Shown here piece after piece: positions 48,221 to 56,085 of a DNA stretch of 64,000 nt (the stretch's first letter is position 1; every line of letters begins with the position of its first letter). The notes under the pieces are model-generated. The model saw nothing but the letters and a program-made list of their open reading frames with translations, was not told the origin of the DNA and did not search any database. The position numbers were made by a program, and so were the translations under genes. The stretch covers positions 179,680 through 243,679 of the forward strand of contig NZ_UYZZ01000005.1 in NCBI RefSeq assembly GCF_900626095.1, read 5' to 3'. Origin of the DNA: Clostridium rectalis. Lineage in GTDB: Bacteria > Bacillota > Clostridia > Clostridiales > Clostridiaceae.

Positions 48221-49747
48221 TTATATCCAGCTAAAAATTGATGCTCCAAAATAAGCAATTAACCCCATAAGCACTACATATAATATACAGAATTTCAATG
48301 TGGTATTTAAAATTTTACCCTCTGATCCCAAAATTCCTGTCGCGGCCGTTGCCACTGCTATACTTTGCGGTGAAATCATCTTACCAGCTGTAGCACCACC
48401 TGTATTAGCTGCTGCTAGCCAATATGGACTTAAATTTAAACTTTTTGCTACCTCAACTTGTAATCCTCCAAATAATACATTAGAGGATGTATCACTACCT
48501 GTTACAAAAGTTCCTAAAGCTCCTATTACAGGTGCAATTAATGGATAAAATCTTCCTGTAATTTTAACAAGTATCACCGCAATAGACTTTATCATTCCAC
48601 TATAGCCCATAACCTTTGCTAAGGCTACAATAGATAATATAGTCACAAAGGAATTACTCATTTGTTTAAACGTTTTTATAAGAATTAAAAATATATCCTT
48701 TAACTTTGCTCCCTGTATTAATCCACCAACGAAAGTTGCAATAATTATTAAAGTGCCTGGTGTTATTAACCATAGAAATGTAAATGGTTTAGCATCAACT
48801 CCAGTATAAATATACGCTGTGGTTTTAATAGATGACAATGCTTCATTTACTTTTGGAAATAAAGGACTAGTAAAAATAATAAATAGGAATACTAAGATAA
48901 ATGGTAACCATGCTAGGACACCTTGTTTAATCGTTATCTTTTCATTACTTTCTGACTTCTTGTCTTTATAAAATAATTTTGCTATTAAAATTGTAGAAAG
49001 CATGGAACATATACTTCCAATAATAGCCGGAAGTTCTGCCCCTAAATACTTTGCTATAAGTATTTGAGGTACAGCAAAAGTTATACCGGATATAATCGCT
49101 ATACCAAATACACCTTTAATACCTTTTATGCTTTTTTCTGTTAACATTACTAAAATTATTGGAACTATTATAATAAGCGGGCTTAATTGAATTGAAACTG
49201 CATAACTTAATGAATTTACGTCTATTCCTGTAATCTTTGCTAGTGTGGTTACAGGAATACCTATGGCTCCAAAAGCTGTAGGTGTTGTATTGGCAACTAA
49301 ACATATAATGGCTGCAAATACTGGCTCGAAACCTAATGCTGCCATTATACTAGCTGGTATAGCCACTGCTGTGCCAAAACCAGCTATAGCCTCCAAAAAT
49401 CCTCCAAACCCCCAAGCCAAAATTAATACTAATATTCTCTTATCTTTGGATATACTAATCATCATTTTCTTTATCAAATCCATACTTTTAGTATGAACAG
49501 ATAAATTATAGGTAAATACTGCTGCTATAATAACAAGCATTATAGGCCATATTCCTAATGCTACTCCTTCTAGTACTGCAGTTGAAGCATCTACTATAGT
49601 CATTTTCCAGAAAACTATAGATAATATTAAAGTAACTGCCAAAGTAAAGAGACAAGTTTTATGTGCTGGCATTTTTAATACCCCAAGTGATATCATAAGC
49701 CAAACTATAGGTGTCAGTGCAAGAAAAAACAATACATATCCATTCAT
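48221..49747 (-). CDS. lctP: Lactate permease (LctP family)
   Basis: A 508-aa, 12-14 segment transporter of the L-lactate permease family. Recognised by GFGGFLEAIAGFGTAVAIPASIM and PVIGALGTFVTGSDTSSNVLFGGLQ, plus ANTGGATAGKMISPQSIAVA. It would import lactate (or glycolate) for the downstream dehydrogenase. First structural gene of the operon; AAAAGGGGTG precedes the ATG. The FadR-type operator 24 bp upstream implies control by the regulator gene at 49984. Confidence 0.94.
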   Translation of the reverse strand: MNGYVLFFLALTPIVWLMISLGVLKMPAHKTCLFTLAVTLILSIVFWKMTIVDASTAVLEGVALGIWPIMLVIIAAVFTYNLSVHTKSMDLIKKMMISISKDKRILVLILAWGFGGFLEAIAGFGTAVAIPASIMAALGFEPVFAAIICLVANTTPTAFGAIGIPVTTLAKITGIDVNSLSYAVSIQLSPLIIIVPIILVMLTEKSIKGIKGVFGIAIISGITFAVPQILIAKYLGAELPAIIGSICSMLSTILIAKLFYKDKKSESNEKITIKQGVLAWLPFILVFLFIIFTSPLFPKVNEALSSIKTTAYIYTGVDAKPFTFLWLITPGTLIIIATFVGGLIQGAKLKDIFLILIKTFKQMSNSFVTILSIVALAKVMGYSGMIKSIAVILVKITGRFYPLIAPVIGALGTFVTGSDTSSNVLFGGLQVEVAKSLNLSPYWLAAANTGGATAGKMISPQSIAVATAATGILGSEGKILNTTLKFCILYVVLMGLIAYFGASIFSWI

Positions 49748-49770
49748 TTTTTACACCCCTTTTGGTACTA

Positions 49771-49781
49771 TGGTATGACCA
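49771..49781. promoter_or_regulatory. FadR/GntR-type operator ahead of lctP
   Basis: TGGTATGACCA is the perfect TGGT-N3-ACCA half-site arrangement used by FadR-subfamily regulators such as PdhR and LldR. It sits 24 bp upstream of the lctP start, just downstream of a likely extended -10 (TG-A-TAATAT, minus strand, 49796-49804), so bound protein would block transcription. Confidence 0.75.
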
Positions 49782-49795
49782 CCTTCTATGATTTT

Positions 49796-49824
49796 ATATT
49801 ATCACAATTTTATAAATTTTTCTA
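49796..49824 (-). promoter_or_regulatory. Probable promoter of the lactate operon
   Basis: Extended -10 TG-A-TAATAT (TAATAT 49796-49801) with a weak TAGAAA -35 at 17 bp. Implied start about 49789, a few bases upstream of the operator. The rest of the 49748-49983 gap is A+T-rich with no other feature. Confidence 0.5.
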
Positions 49825-49983
49825 CGTTAGTTAATTTATTAACATTATAGTTCTAAATTCATATTATTGAAATTCAAGGACTAAAGGGGATTTTATTCTA
49901 CAAAATTTTTTATGAATTTTCAAACTTTTCGATATATTTAAAGAACATTGTTAATAATGTAACAATATTCTTCTTATTAGTAT

Positions 49984-50676
49984 TTATTTTTCCATATATT
50001 TATTTATAAGCTCTAAATGTGCATTCATAGCTTCTAATGCCTGTTGAGGATTTTTATTGCATAAAGACATATATATATTTTCATGTTGAATCAAAAGAAT
50101 TTCTTTATTTTTATCATCTATTAATATATTTTTTCTTGCATCCTTTATAAATGATTCCATAAGAGAGGATATCGCATTTAAAATACTAAGTATAAGAAAA
50201 TTTTTAGATGCCTGTGCTATCTTATAATGAAATTCTCTATCAATTCTTACTAGTTCATCTTCTTTATCACAACTTCTAAATTTGTCTATTAACTCACCTA
50301 AATATTCTAATTCATCTTCACATATTCTAGTGGCAGCTAAAGCTGCTGTTTCTTTTTCTACTATTTTTCTTAATTCTAATATTTCTAGTGGATTACTCTT
50401 TTGTAACATAAACATAATAGATAAAGGTTCAAAAAGACTATTTTCAAAACTACTTCTTACAAAATTTCCTTCTCCTTGTCTTGATTCTATAAGACCTATT
50501 ATCTCTAAGGACCTTAAAGCTTCTCTAATAGAAGTTCTGCTAACATGTAACTTTTCTACAAGCTCTCTTTCTGAAGGTAATTTGTCTCCTTTTTTTAATA
50601 TCCCTTTATTTATCATATTTTTTATTTGTTCTATAACTTGTTCATAAACTTTTGTATTCTTTATTGGAGTAAACAT
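49984..50676 (-). CDS. FadR-subfamily GntR transcriptional regulator of lactate use
   Basis: A 230-aa regulator: N-terminal winged helix (VYEQVIEQIKNMINKGILKK, PSERELVEKLHVSRTSIREALRSLE, IIGLIESRQGEGNFV) followed by an all-helical FCD ligand domain (residues ~90-225) with metal-type His residues (FHYKIAQ, LIQHENIY). The subfamily responds to lactate, pyruvate or related acids. It lies upstream of the lactate operon, whose operator fits the FadR recognition form, so a lactate-responsive repressor is inferred (LldR/LctA-like). It has its own SD (AAAGGAAG) and is separated from lctP by 236 bp. Confidence 0.9.
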   Translation of the reverse strand: MFTPIKNTKVYEQVIEQIKNMINKGILKKGDKLPSERELVEKLHVSRTSIREALRSLEIIGLIESRQGEGNFVRSSFENSLFEPLSIMFMLQKSNPLEILELRKIVEKETAALAATRICEDELEYLGELIDKFRSCDKEDELVRIDREFHYKIAQASKNFLILSILNAISSLMESFIKDARKNILIDDKNKEILLIQHENIYMSLCNKNPQQALEAMNAHLELINKYMEK

Positions 50677-50761
50677 AATATTCTTCCTTTCTTTAAATTA
50701 CATATATTAAATACATAATAATACATAATTAAATGTTTTAAAAGCATTTTGTAAAATTTTC

Positions 50762-50790
50762 TTGAATTTTTATTTAAATAATATTATAAT
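50762..50790 (+). promoter_or_regulatory. Sigma-A type promoter of the tetR-type gene
   Basis: TTGAAT (50762-50767), 17-bp spacer, perfect TATAAT (50785-50790). Confidence 0.75.
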
Positions 50791-50793
50791 AAT

Positions 50794-50822
50794 GTGAACA
50801 TAGTTCGTGAAAGGTGGTTCAC
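50794..50822. promoter_or_regulatory. Candidate TetR autoregulatory operator
   Basis: GTGAAC (50794-50799) and its inverse GTTCAC (50817-50822), with an inner GAAC-ATA-GTTC (50796-50806), overlap the start of transcription and the SD of the tetR-type gene. Placement suits autorepression. The binding protein is assumed, not shown. Confidence 0.5.
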
Positions 50823-50823
50823 T

Positions 50824-51354
50824 ATGCCTAAAATAATAGAAAATATTAATGAAAAAATACTACAAGAAGGTAGAAAAATATTATTAAGTAAAAATTATAG
50901 AGAGCTTAATATACGTGATATTGTTAAAAATTGCAACATTGGTATAGGCACTTTTTATAATTATTTCTCAAGTAAAGAAGAACTTGTAATAAACATCTTT
51001 AAGGAAGATTGGGAAAATAGTTTGCTTTTAATTAATAAATTAAAATTTTCATTTACTCCATTAAAAGATAAACTATATAAAATATACCTATGTCTTGAAG
51101 AATTTTTAGATAAATATATATCTATATTTTACGAAATCGCTATGTTAAACGGCTATAGTCATAATTCGTCTCATAATTTTAACGACATAAACAAAGAAGT
51201 AAGTGAGCTTATAGATTTTGAAAGAAAAAGAGGAAATATATCTTCCAGTCTTTCCTCCATAAAAATTGCCAATTTAATAGTATCAAATTTTGTTTATTTA
51301 AGCAAAAATAAATATATGACCTTTGATGAACTCTATGGTTGCCTTAAATTATAA
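50824..51354 (+). CDS. TetR/AcrR-family transcriptional regulator
   Basis: A 176-aa regulator with an N-terminal helix-turn-helix (KILLSKNYRELNIRDIVKNC, NIGIGTFYNYFSSKEELVINIF) and a helical ligand domain with no recognisable effector motif. ATG 50824 has AAAGGTGG six bases upstream; a GTG 30 bases earlier lies in the operator. Divergent from the FadR-type gene; no obvious target gene next to it, since the downstream gene converges on it. Confidence 0.9.
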   Translation: MPKIIENINEKILQEGRKILLSKNYRELNIRDIVKNCNIGIGTFYNYFSSKEELVINIFKEDWENSLLLINKLKFSFTPLKDKLYKIYLCLEEFLDKYISIFYEIAMLNGYSHNSSHNFNDINKEVSELIDFERKRGNISSSLSSIKIANLIVSNFVYLSKNKYMTFDELYGCLKL

Positions 51355-51385
51355 TAAGCTATGTAATATTTCACATAGCTTATTA
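51352..51385. terminator. Bidirectional terminator
   Basis: Perfect 13-bp stem (51352-51364 / 51373-51385) between the converging tetR-type gene and the exonuclease-like gene; both stop codons lie in or next to the arms. Confidence 0.85.
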
Positions 51386-52036
51386 TATTACCTTAAACCA
51401 GTTAGTATATATATAAAATAAACTTACTACATCTTGTTGGTTATAAAGTAATATTTTCTTCTTTTTTTCCTCTGGCATTCTGTTTATATAATCATCATCC
51501 TTCATAACTTTACTAAATGTTTTAGCTAAATTTTGTCCACTTATAAGTTCACTTTCTCTAGAAATACTAAAATCTTTTTCCAATGCTTTAAGACCTATAC
51601 TATTCCCTTTAGCTTTTTCGTATTCTCTTTGTAAATCTATATGTTTAAAACTATCTTCTATAGAAAACTCTATATTATTCTTTTTTAGTAGATAATTAAT
51701 AACTGTAAAATCATTATTACCTGAGAATGTAACAATATATTTTTTATTCTTATTATTCATTAAATCTTGAAAATAATTCTTAGCTAAGTTTAAAATTTCT
51801 AAGGAGTCTCTCTTATTTTCAATCATATATTGGGTTAAATTTATCTCATTATTATCATTATCATAATATCCACTGCCAAATACACCTATACATATAGGCT
51901 TCTTATAAACATAGTGCTCTAAATCAAAAAAAATTGCATCTTTATATAAATCATTTTTATTATTTATTTGTAAAGAATACTCATCCTCCTTTTTTTCTAC
52001 TTTTATAATTTCTTCTCTAAATATCAATACTACCAC
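51383..52036 (-). CDS. RNase H-fold exonuclease-like protein (YprB/RNase_H_2 type)
   Basis: A ~214-217-aa protein with a 3'-5' exonuclease-like fold: DAIFFDLEHYVYKKP (DxE motif), VTFSGNNDFTVINYLL (mid Asp), and the C-terminal LYNQQDVVSLFYIY (final Asp). The start is uncertain: GTG 52036 opens the frame and TTG 52027 is nearer to the purine-rich GGAAAAGAGTGG. It is a distant paralogue of the gene at 56086. A DNA or RNA trimming role is inferred. Confidence 0.72.
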   Translation of the reverse strand: MVVLIFREEIIKVEKKEDEYSLQINNKNDLYKDAIFFDLEHYVYKKPICIGVFGSGYYDNDNNEINLTQYMIENKRDSLEILNLAKNYFQDLMNNKNKKYIVTFSGNNDFTVINYLLKKNNIEFSIEDSFKHIDLQREYEKAKGNSIGLKALEKDFSISRESELISGQNLAKTFSKVMKDDDYINRMPEEKKKKILLYNQQDVVSLFYIYTNWFKVI

Positions 52037-52049
52037 TCTTTTCCAATAT

Positions 52050-52784
52050 TTATACTTCTATGATTTCTAAATATTCTGGTCTAATATTATAAATAACATC
52101 CTTTCTTTCAACTACAATTCTAATTTTATCTCTAACTTCATTACTGCTCACTACCTTTTTTAACAGTTCTTTAGTAGGGTTTATGCATATAGGATAGTTT
52201 ATCATTTGGAACATAGAAAAGTCACCTGTAGTATCACCATAGGCATAACTTTTAGATAAATCTATATTATATTTTTTTACAAGTTCATTTATAGCACTCA
52301 TTTTACTTCCACTATCCCACATAGGAATTACTTCTCCAGTATAAATTCCCTCATTATTCATTTTATAAATAGTTCCCTTATAATCATTAAAACCATGCCT
52401 TATGCTCATTTCTTTTACTAACTCTATAGGACTCCCAGAAACAGTTATTATCATATGATTCTGTTTCTTATGCCACTTTATTCTATCTCTTGTATAAGTA
52501 TATACTCTATCCCCCTTTTGTTGTATTACATTTTTTGCAATAAACTCCACCTGATATTTATGAAGTCCTTTTACTGCTTCCACATATATTTTCGCCATTT
52601 TCAATAAATAATTATCATAGTCACCTTGTCTTTTATCCCATTTTTCATATTCTGGTCTTACTTCATTATACCACCTTTCAGGATGTATTATTTCATATTT
52701 TATTAATTTTTTAAATACCTCTGTTATAAGCCCTTCTCTATACAATGTGCCATCTATATCAAAAAAAGCCGCTACATTTTTCAT
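52050..52784 (-). CDS. HAD-superfamily IB phosphatase
   Basis: A 244-aa phosphoserine-phosphatase-like hydrolase. Motif I is FFDIDGTLYRE (nucleophile D9), motif II IITVSGSPIELVKEM, motif III/IV YAYGDTTGDFSMF. A helical cap sits after motif I. It may dephosphorylate a small metabolite; it is not shown to be SerB. GGAGGG precedes the ATG. 14 bp upstream of the exonuclease-like gene, probably cotranscribed. Confidence 0.9.
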   Translation of the reverse strand: MKNVAAFFDIDGTLYREGLITEVFKKLIKYEIIHPERWYNEVRPEYEKWDKRQGDYDNYLLKMAKIYVEAVKGLHKYQVEFIAKNVIQQKGDRVYTYTRDRIKWHKKQNHMIITVSGSPIELVKEMSIRHGFNDYKGTIYKMNNEGIYTGEVIPMWDSGSKMSAINELVKKYNIDLSKSYAYGDTTGDFSMFQMINYPICINPTKELLKKVVSSNEVRDKIRIVVERKDVIYNIRPEYLEIIEV

Positions 52785-52833
52785 ACTAAATCCCTCCTCA
52801 TATATTTATTTATATTCTATTTTACTATTTAAA

Positions 52834-52859
52834 AATAATAAGTACCACTACTTATTATT
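52834..52859 (-). terminator. Terminator overlapping the end of the PilZ gene
   Basis: Perfect 11-bp stem (52834-52844 / 52849-52859) whose right arm contains the PilZ stop codon region; TTATTATTTTT follows on the minus strand. Confidence 0.65.
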
Positions 52860-53234
52860 TTTAACATACTCTTTTATAATATTAATTTGTCCCATAGTTA
52901 AAGAAAAAAACTCACATCCTAATAAATAATAAGAATTACTTTCACTTACCCATTTTACTTCTGCCATACACCAAAATGATGGTCTATCTCCTATTTTCAT
53001 AGAAAAAGATATAAAATCCCCAACCTTTGCAAAAGCTTTACTCAAAAGAAGTATCCCTGTAGAAGATATATTAATTCCTTTCATTATAGGATCACTTGAT
53101 TTATATACCTTGTAAATACTTTTATCATTAATACGAGGATAGTATATATCTAAATCAAATTTAGCTCTCTTCCCATATCTTTTTTCTATAACCTTATATA
53201 CATATTGTCCATTTTTATATATATTTGAAGTCAA
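52848..53234 (-). CDS. PilZ-domain (cyclic-di-GMP receptor) protein
   Basis: A 128-aa single-domain protein. The c-di-GMP-binding elements are a basic RxxxR-like segment (KRYGKRAKFDLDIYYP) and the N-x-S-x-x-G motif in GINISSTGILL, followed by GCEFFSLT. No output domain, so a stand-alone adaptor is likely. Start TTG 53234 is supported by GGAGGGAG. Whether the basic pair is enough for binding is an inference. Confidence 0.8.
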   Translation of the reverse strand: MTSNIYKNGQYVYKVIEKRYGKRAKFDLDIYYPRINDKSIYKVYKSSDPIMKGINISSTGILLLSKAFAKVGDFISFSMKIGDRPSFWCMAEVKWVSESNSYYLLGCEFFSLTMGQINIIKEYVKNNK

Positions 53235-53339
53235 TATTCTCCCTCCAAAAAAACATATCTATTAATATAAACTTAATTATATCATAAATATAAATTAATC
53301 ATTTCCTTTATATAACCATTATATTCCTCCTATTCTGTA

Positions 53340-53368
53340 TTGACATAAATTTATAGACATGCTATATT
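53340..53368 (+). promoter_or_regulatory. Sigma-A type promoter of the feo operon
   Basis: TTGACA (53340-53345), 17-bp spacer, TATATT (53363-53368). Confidence 0.8.
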
Positions 53369-53380
53369 TAAAATATAAAA

Positions 53381-53395
53381 TGATAATAGTTATCA
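53381..53395. promoter_or_regulatory. Fur box of the feo operon
   Basis: TGATAATAGTTATCA is a 7-1-7 inverted repeat with one mismatch to the Fur consensus, at about +7 to +20 relative to the predicted transcription start. Iron-loaded Fur would repress feoAB. Confidence 0.85.
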
Positions 53396-53416
53396 ATATC
53401 AGTATGAGGTGTAATT

Positions 53417-53635
53417 ATGAGTATATGCGACTTAAATCCTGGAGATAAAGCTTTTATAAAAGATATATGTGGTAATGAAAAATTGGTTAAACGACTTTTA
53501 GCTTTAGGGTGTATAAAAGGAACTGAAATAAGCTTTAAAAAATCTGCCCCTTTTGGTGATCCTATAATAATAAATTTTAGAGGTTTTGATTTAGCTATAC
53601 GAAAAAATGATGCAAAGAATATATTTATCGAATAA
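53417..53635 (+). CDS. feoA: Ferrous iron transport protein A
   Basis: A 72-aa SH3-like protein that assists FeoB. KAFIKDICGNEKLVKRLLALGC and GTEISFKKSAPFGDPIIINF are typical. SD GAGGTG precedes the ATG. First gene of a three-gene operon, 24 bp ahead of feoB. Confidence 0.94.
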   Translation: MSICDLNPGDKAFIKDICGNEKLVKRLLALGCIKGTEISFKKSAPFGDPIIINFRGFDLAIRKNDAKNIFIE

Positions 53636-53659
53636 ATACAGTAAGATTGGAGGCAACAT

Positions 53660-55426
53660 ATGATAATAACTGCTCTATTAGGTAATCCTAATGTAGGTAA
53701 AACTTCTCTCTTTAATGCACTGACAGGTTCAAACCAATATGTTGGAAATTGGGCTGGAGTAACAGTGGAAAAAAAAGAGGGTCTTTTAGGTGAATCTATT
53801 AAAATAGTAGATCTTCCAGGAATCTATGCCATGGATACCTATTCAAATGAGGAAAAAGTATCAAAAGAATTTTTAATTAACGGAAATGTGGATGTAATAT
53901 TAAATATTGTAGATGCCTCAAACCTTCAAAGGAATTTGTACTTAACTCTTCAACTTAAAGAATTTGATAAACCAATTATATTACTATTAAATATGGTAGA
54001 TATTGCAGAAGAAAAAGGAATTAACATTAATTATAATTTACTTTCACAAAAATTAGGAGTGTGTATTCTTCCTATATCCGCATCAAAGGGTATAGGGATA
54101 GACAAAATAGAAGAAAAATTATTAGATGGTGAGTATTCTAATGATTTTTCTACTCCAAATTATAAATTTAATAATGAAGAGGAAACTTATTCTTTTATAG
54201 AAACCATTTTAAAAGAGTGTGTTACCTATACTTCAGATGTAAAAGATACACTTAGCGATAAAATAGATAATATAGTTCTTAATAAATTTTTAGCTTATCC
54301 CATATTTTTAGTCATATTATTTTTGATATTTGAATTTACTTTTAGTTGGGTTGGTACCCCTATGGCTGATTATTTAAGCAATATTCTAAATAATAAAACA
54401 ATCCCATATTTAGAAAATTACTTAGTTAATGCTAGTCCTTGGTTTAAATCACTATTAATTGAAGGAATAATTAAAGGCGTAGGATCCGTATTAGTATTTT
54501 TACCTGTAATACTAACTTTATTTTTAGGAATATCTTTTTTAGAAGACAGTGGTTATATGTCAAGAGCTGCTTTCATTATGGATAAAATAATGAGAAAAAT
54601 GGGTCTTTCTGGTAAAGCGTTTATTCCACTTGTAGTGGGTTTTGGATGTTCTGTACCTGGAATAATGACTGCTAGAACCTTAGAAAGTGAAAAAGACAGA
54701 AAACTAACAGCTCTTTTAGTTCCTCTTATGTCATGTAATGCTAGGCTTCCTGTATATGCATTATTTGCATCAGTATTTTTTCCTGGGAATCAAACCATTG
54801 TGGTTTTTTCTCTTTATCTATTAGGAATTTTACTAGCATTTGTAATAGGATTAATATTTAAAAACACCTTATTTAAAAAAGATGAAGAGCCTTTTATAAT
54901 CGAACTGTCAGAATATAAAATGCCAGAATTTAAAAACCTACTTTTACACACTTGGGATAAAGGTAAAGGATTCTTAAAGAAGGCAGGTACTATAATATTC
55001 TCTATTTCCGTAATTGTTTGGTTTTTATCTAACTTCAATTTCTCAGGGTTAACAGATATAAATAGTAGTATATTAGCCTCTATAGGTAAATTCATGAGTC
55101 CTATATTCAAACCTCTTGGATTTAGCTCTTGGCAAAATTCTGTATCCCTTTTAACAGGATTAATGGCTAAAGAAGTAATTTTGAGTTCCATGGGGGTTAT
55201 ATATGGAGGAACTTTAACCCAAGTTCTTCCTGAGCATTTTACAACACTTTCTTCTTATAGCTTTTTAGTGTTTGTTCTATTATATACTCCATGTGTATCA
55301 GTAATAGCTACAATGAAGAAAGAATACGGAAGAAAAATGGCTATATTCTCTGTGGCTTATCAACTATGTCTAGCCTGGTTTGTCTCTTTTACTGTATACA
55401 ATATTGGGATTTTAATACTCAATTAA
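53660..55426 (+). CDS. feoB: Ferrous iron transporter FeoB
   Basis: A 588-aa Fe2+ importer: N-terminal G domain with G1 GNPNVGKTS (residues 8-16), G3 DLPGIYAMD, G4 NMVD, then a membrane domain with two gate repeats (VVGFGCSVPGIMTARTLE and MSCNARLPVYAL). It is shorter than the E. coli protein (773 aa) but usual for Clostridium. SD GGAGGCAACAT precedes the ATG. Confidence 0.97.
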   Translation: MIITALLGNPNVGKTSLFNALTGSNQYVGNWAGVTVEKKEGLLGESIKIVDLPGIYAMDTYSNEEKVSKEFLINGNVDVILNIVDASNLQRNLYLTLQLKEFDKPIILLLNMVDIAEEKGININYNLLSQKLGVCILPISASKGIGIDKIEEKLLDGEYSNDFSTPNYKFNNEEETYSFIETILKECVTYTSDVKDTLSDKIDNIVLNKFLAYPIFLVILFLIFEFTFSWVGTPMADYLSNILNNKTIPYLENYLVNASPWFKSLLIEGIIKGVGSVLVFLPVILTLFLGISFLEDSGYMSRAAFIMDKIMRKMGLSGKAFIPLVVGFGCSVPGIMTARTLESEKDRKLTALLVPLMSCNARLPVYALFASVFFPGNQTIVVFSLYLLGILLAFVIGLIFKNTLFKKDEEPFIIELSEYKMPEFKNLLLHTWDKGKGFLKKAGTIIFSISVIVWFLSNFNFSGLTDINSSILASIGKFMSPIFKPLGFSSWQNSVSLLTGLMAKEVILSSMGVIYGGTLTQVLPEHFTTLSSYSFLVFVLLYTPCVSVIATMKKEYGRKMAIFSVAYQLCLAWFVSFTVYNIGILILN

Positions 55427-55440
55427 GAAGGTGATAAATT

Positions 55441-55575
55441 ATGCTCCAAGTAATAATTACAACAATAATTGTTATAGCTGCGATATACATTTTATATAAT
55501 AATATAAAAAGAAAGATTTCAGGAAAATGTGACTGTAGTTCTTGCTCATCACATTGTAATAAAAATAATAAATAA
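55441..55575 (+). CDS. FeoB-associated Cys-rich small membrane protein
   Basis: 44 aa: one N-terminal membrane helix (VIITTIIVIAAIYILY) followed by a basic segment and a cytosolic Cys cluster (KCDCSSCSSHC). Known from many Firmicutes as the third gene of feo operons (sometimes listed as FeoC-like or p12-type). SD AAGGTG precedes the ATG, 14 bp after feoB. A Fe2+-handling or FeoB-assembly role is inferred from context. Confidence 0.85.
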   Translation: MLQVIITTIIVIAAIYILYNNIKRKISGKCDCSSCSSHCNKNNK

Positions 55576-55579
55576 TGGC

Positions 55580-55626
55580 AAATAAGCTATATTAAAATAA
55601 TTACTTTATTTTAATATAGCTTATTT
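55580..55626. terminator. Very strong bidirectional terminator after the feo operon
   Basis: Perfect 21-bp stem (55580-55600 / 55606-55626) with a 5-nt loop, T-rich on both flanks; between feo and the converging CBS gene. Confidence 0.93.
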
Positions 55627-55644
55627 GGTTTAAATATATTATAA

Positions 55645-56022
55645 TTAATATTTTTTTATAAAATAATCAACAATATCTTCTATTGTGACTATCCCATCCA
55701 CTTTATTATTATCATCTACAATAGGTATAGCAATTATATTTTTTTCTCTAATTCTTTTGGCTATATCTATTAACTCCTCATACTTATGTCCTATTATAAC
55801 ACTCTTTGTCATCACCCATTCCACTGGACAAGTATCGTAATGTCCCTCCTCCATTAAAAATCTATATATATCAGCTTTAACTATCATTCCTAATAATTTA
55901 TTATTAGAATCTACAACTGGTGCCCCATTCACCTTATTGTTGTTCATAACCTCTAAAGCTTTATTAATACTGTCATGACTTTTTAAAGTAACAAAATTTA
56001 TTTCCATTAAATCCTTTACCAC
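55645..56022 (-). CDS. Two-CBS-domain protein
   Basis: A 125-aa stand-alone pair of CBS domains (VKDLMEINFVTLKSHDSINKAL..., APVVDSNNKLLGMIVKADIY; second VEWVMTKSVII..., IPIVDDNNKVDGIVTIEDIV) that senses adenosyl nucleotides and acts as an energy sensor or regulatory partner. I start at GTG 56022, with AGGGGGTGG just upstream; the ATG at 56061 lies upstream of that SD. No catalytic domain is attached. Confidence 0.85.
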   Translation of the reverse strand: MVKDLMEINFVTLKSHDSINKALEVMNNNKVNGAPVVDSNNKLLGMIVKADIYRFLMEEGHYDTCPVEWVMTKSVIIGHKYEELIDIAKRIREKNIIAIPIVDDNNKVDGIVTIEDIVDYFIKKY

Positions 56023-56085
56023 ATCAATCCACCCCCTAATATTTATTATATCATCCCCCATAATAGCTGTGTAAAAAATTATAAT

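Noticed and set aside
50796..50806. LexA/SOS box (GAAC-ATA-GTTC)
   Set aside because: Spacing is three rather than the required four and it belongs to a TetR promoter; operator for TetR is more likely.
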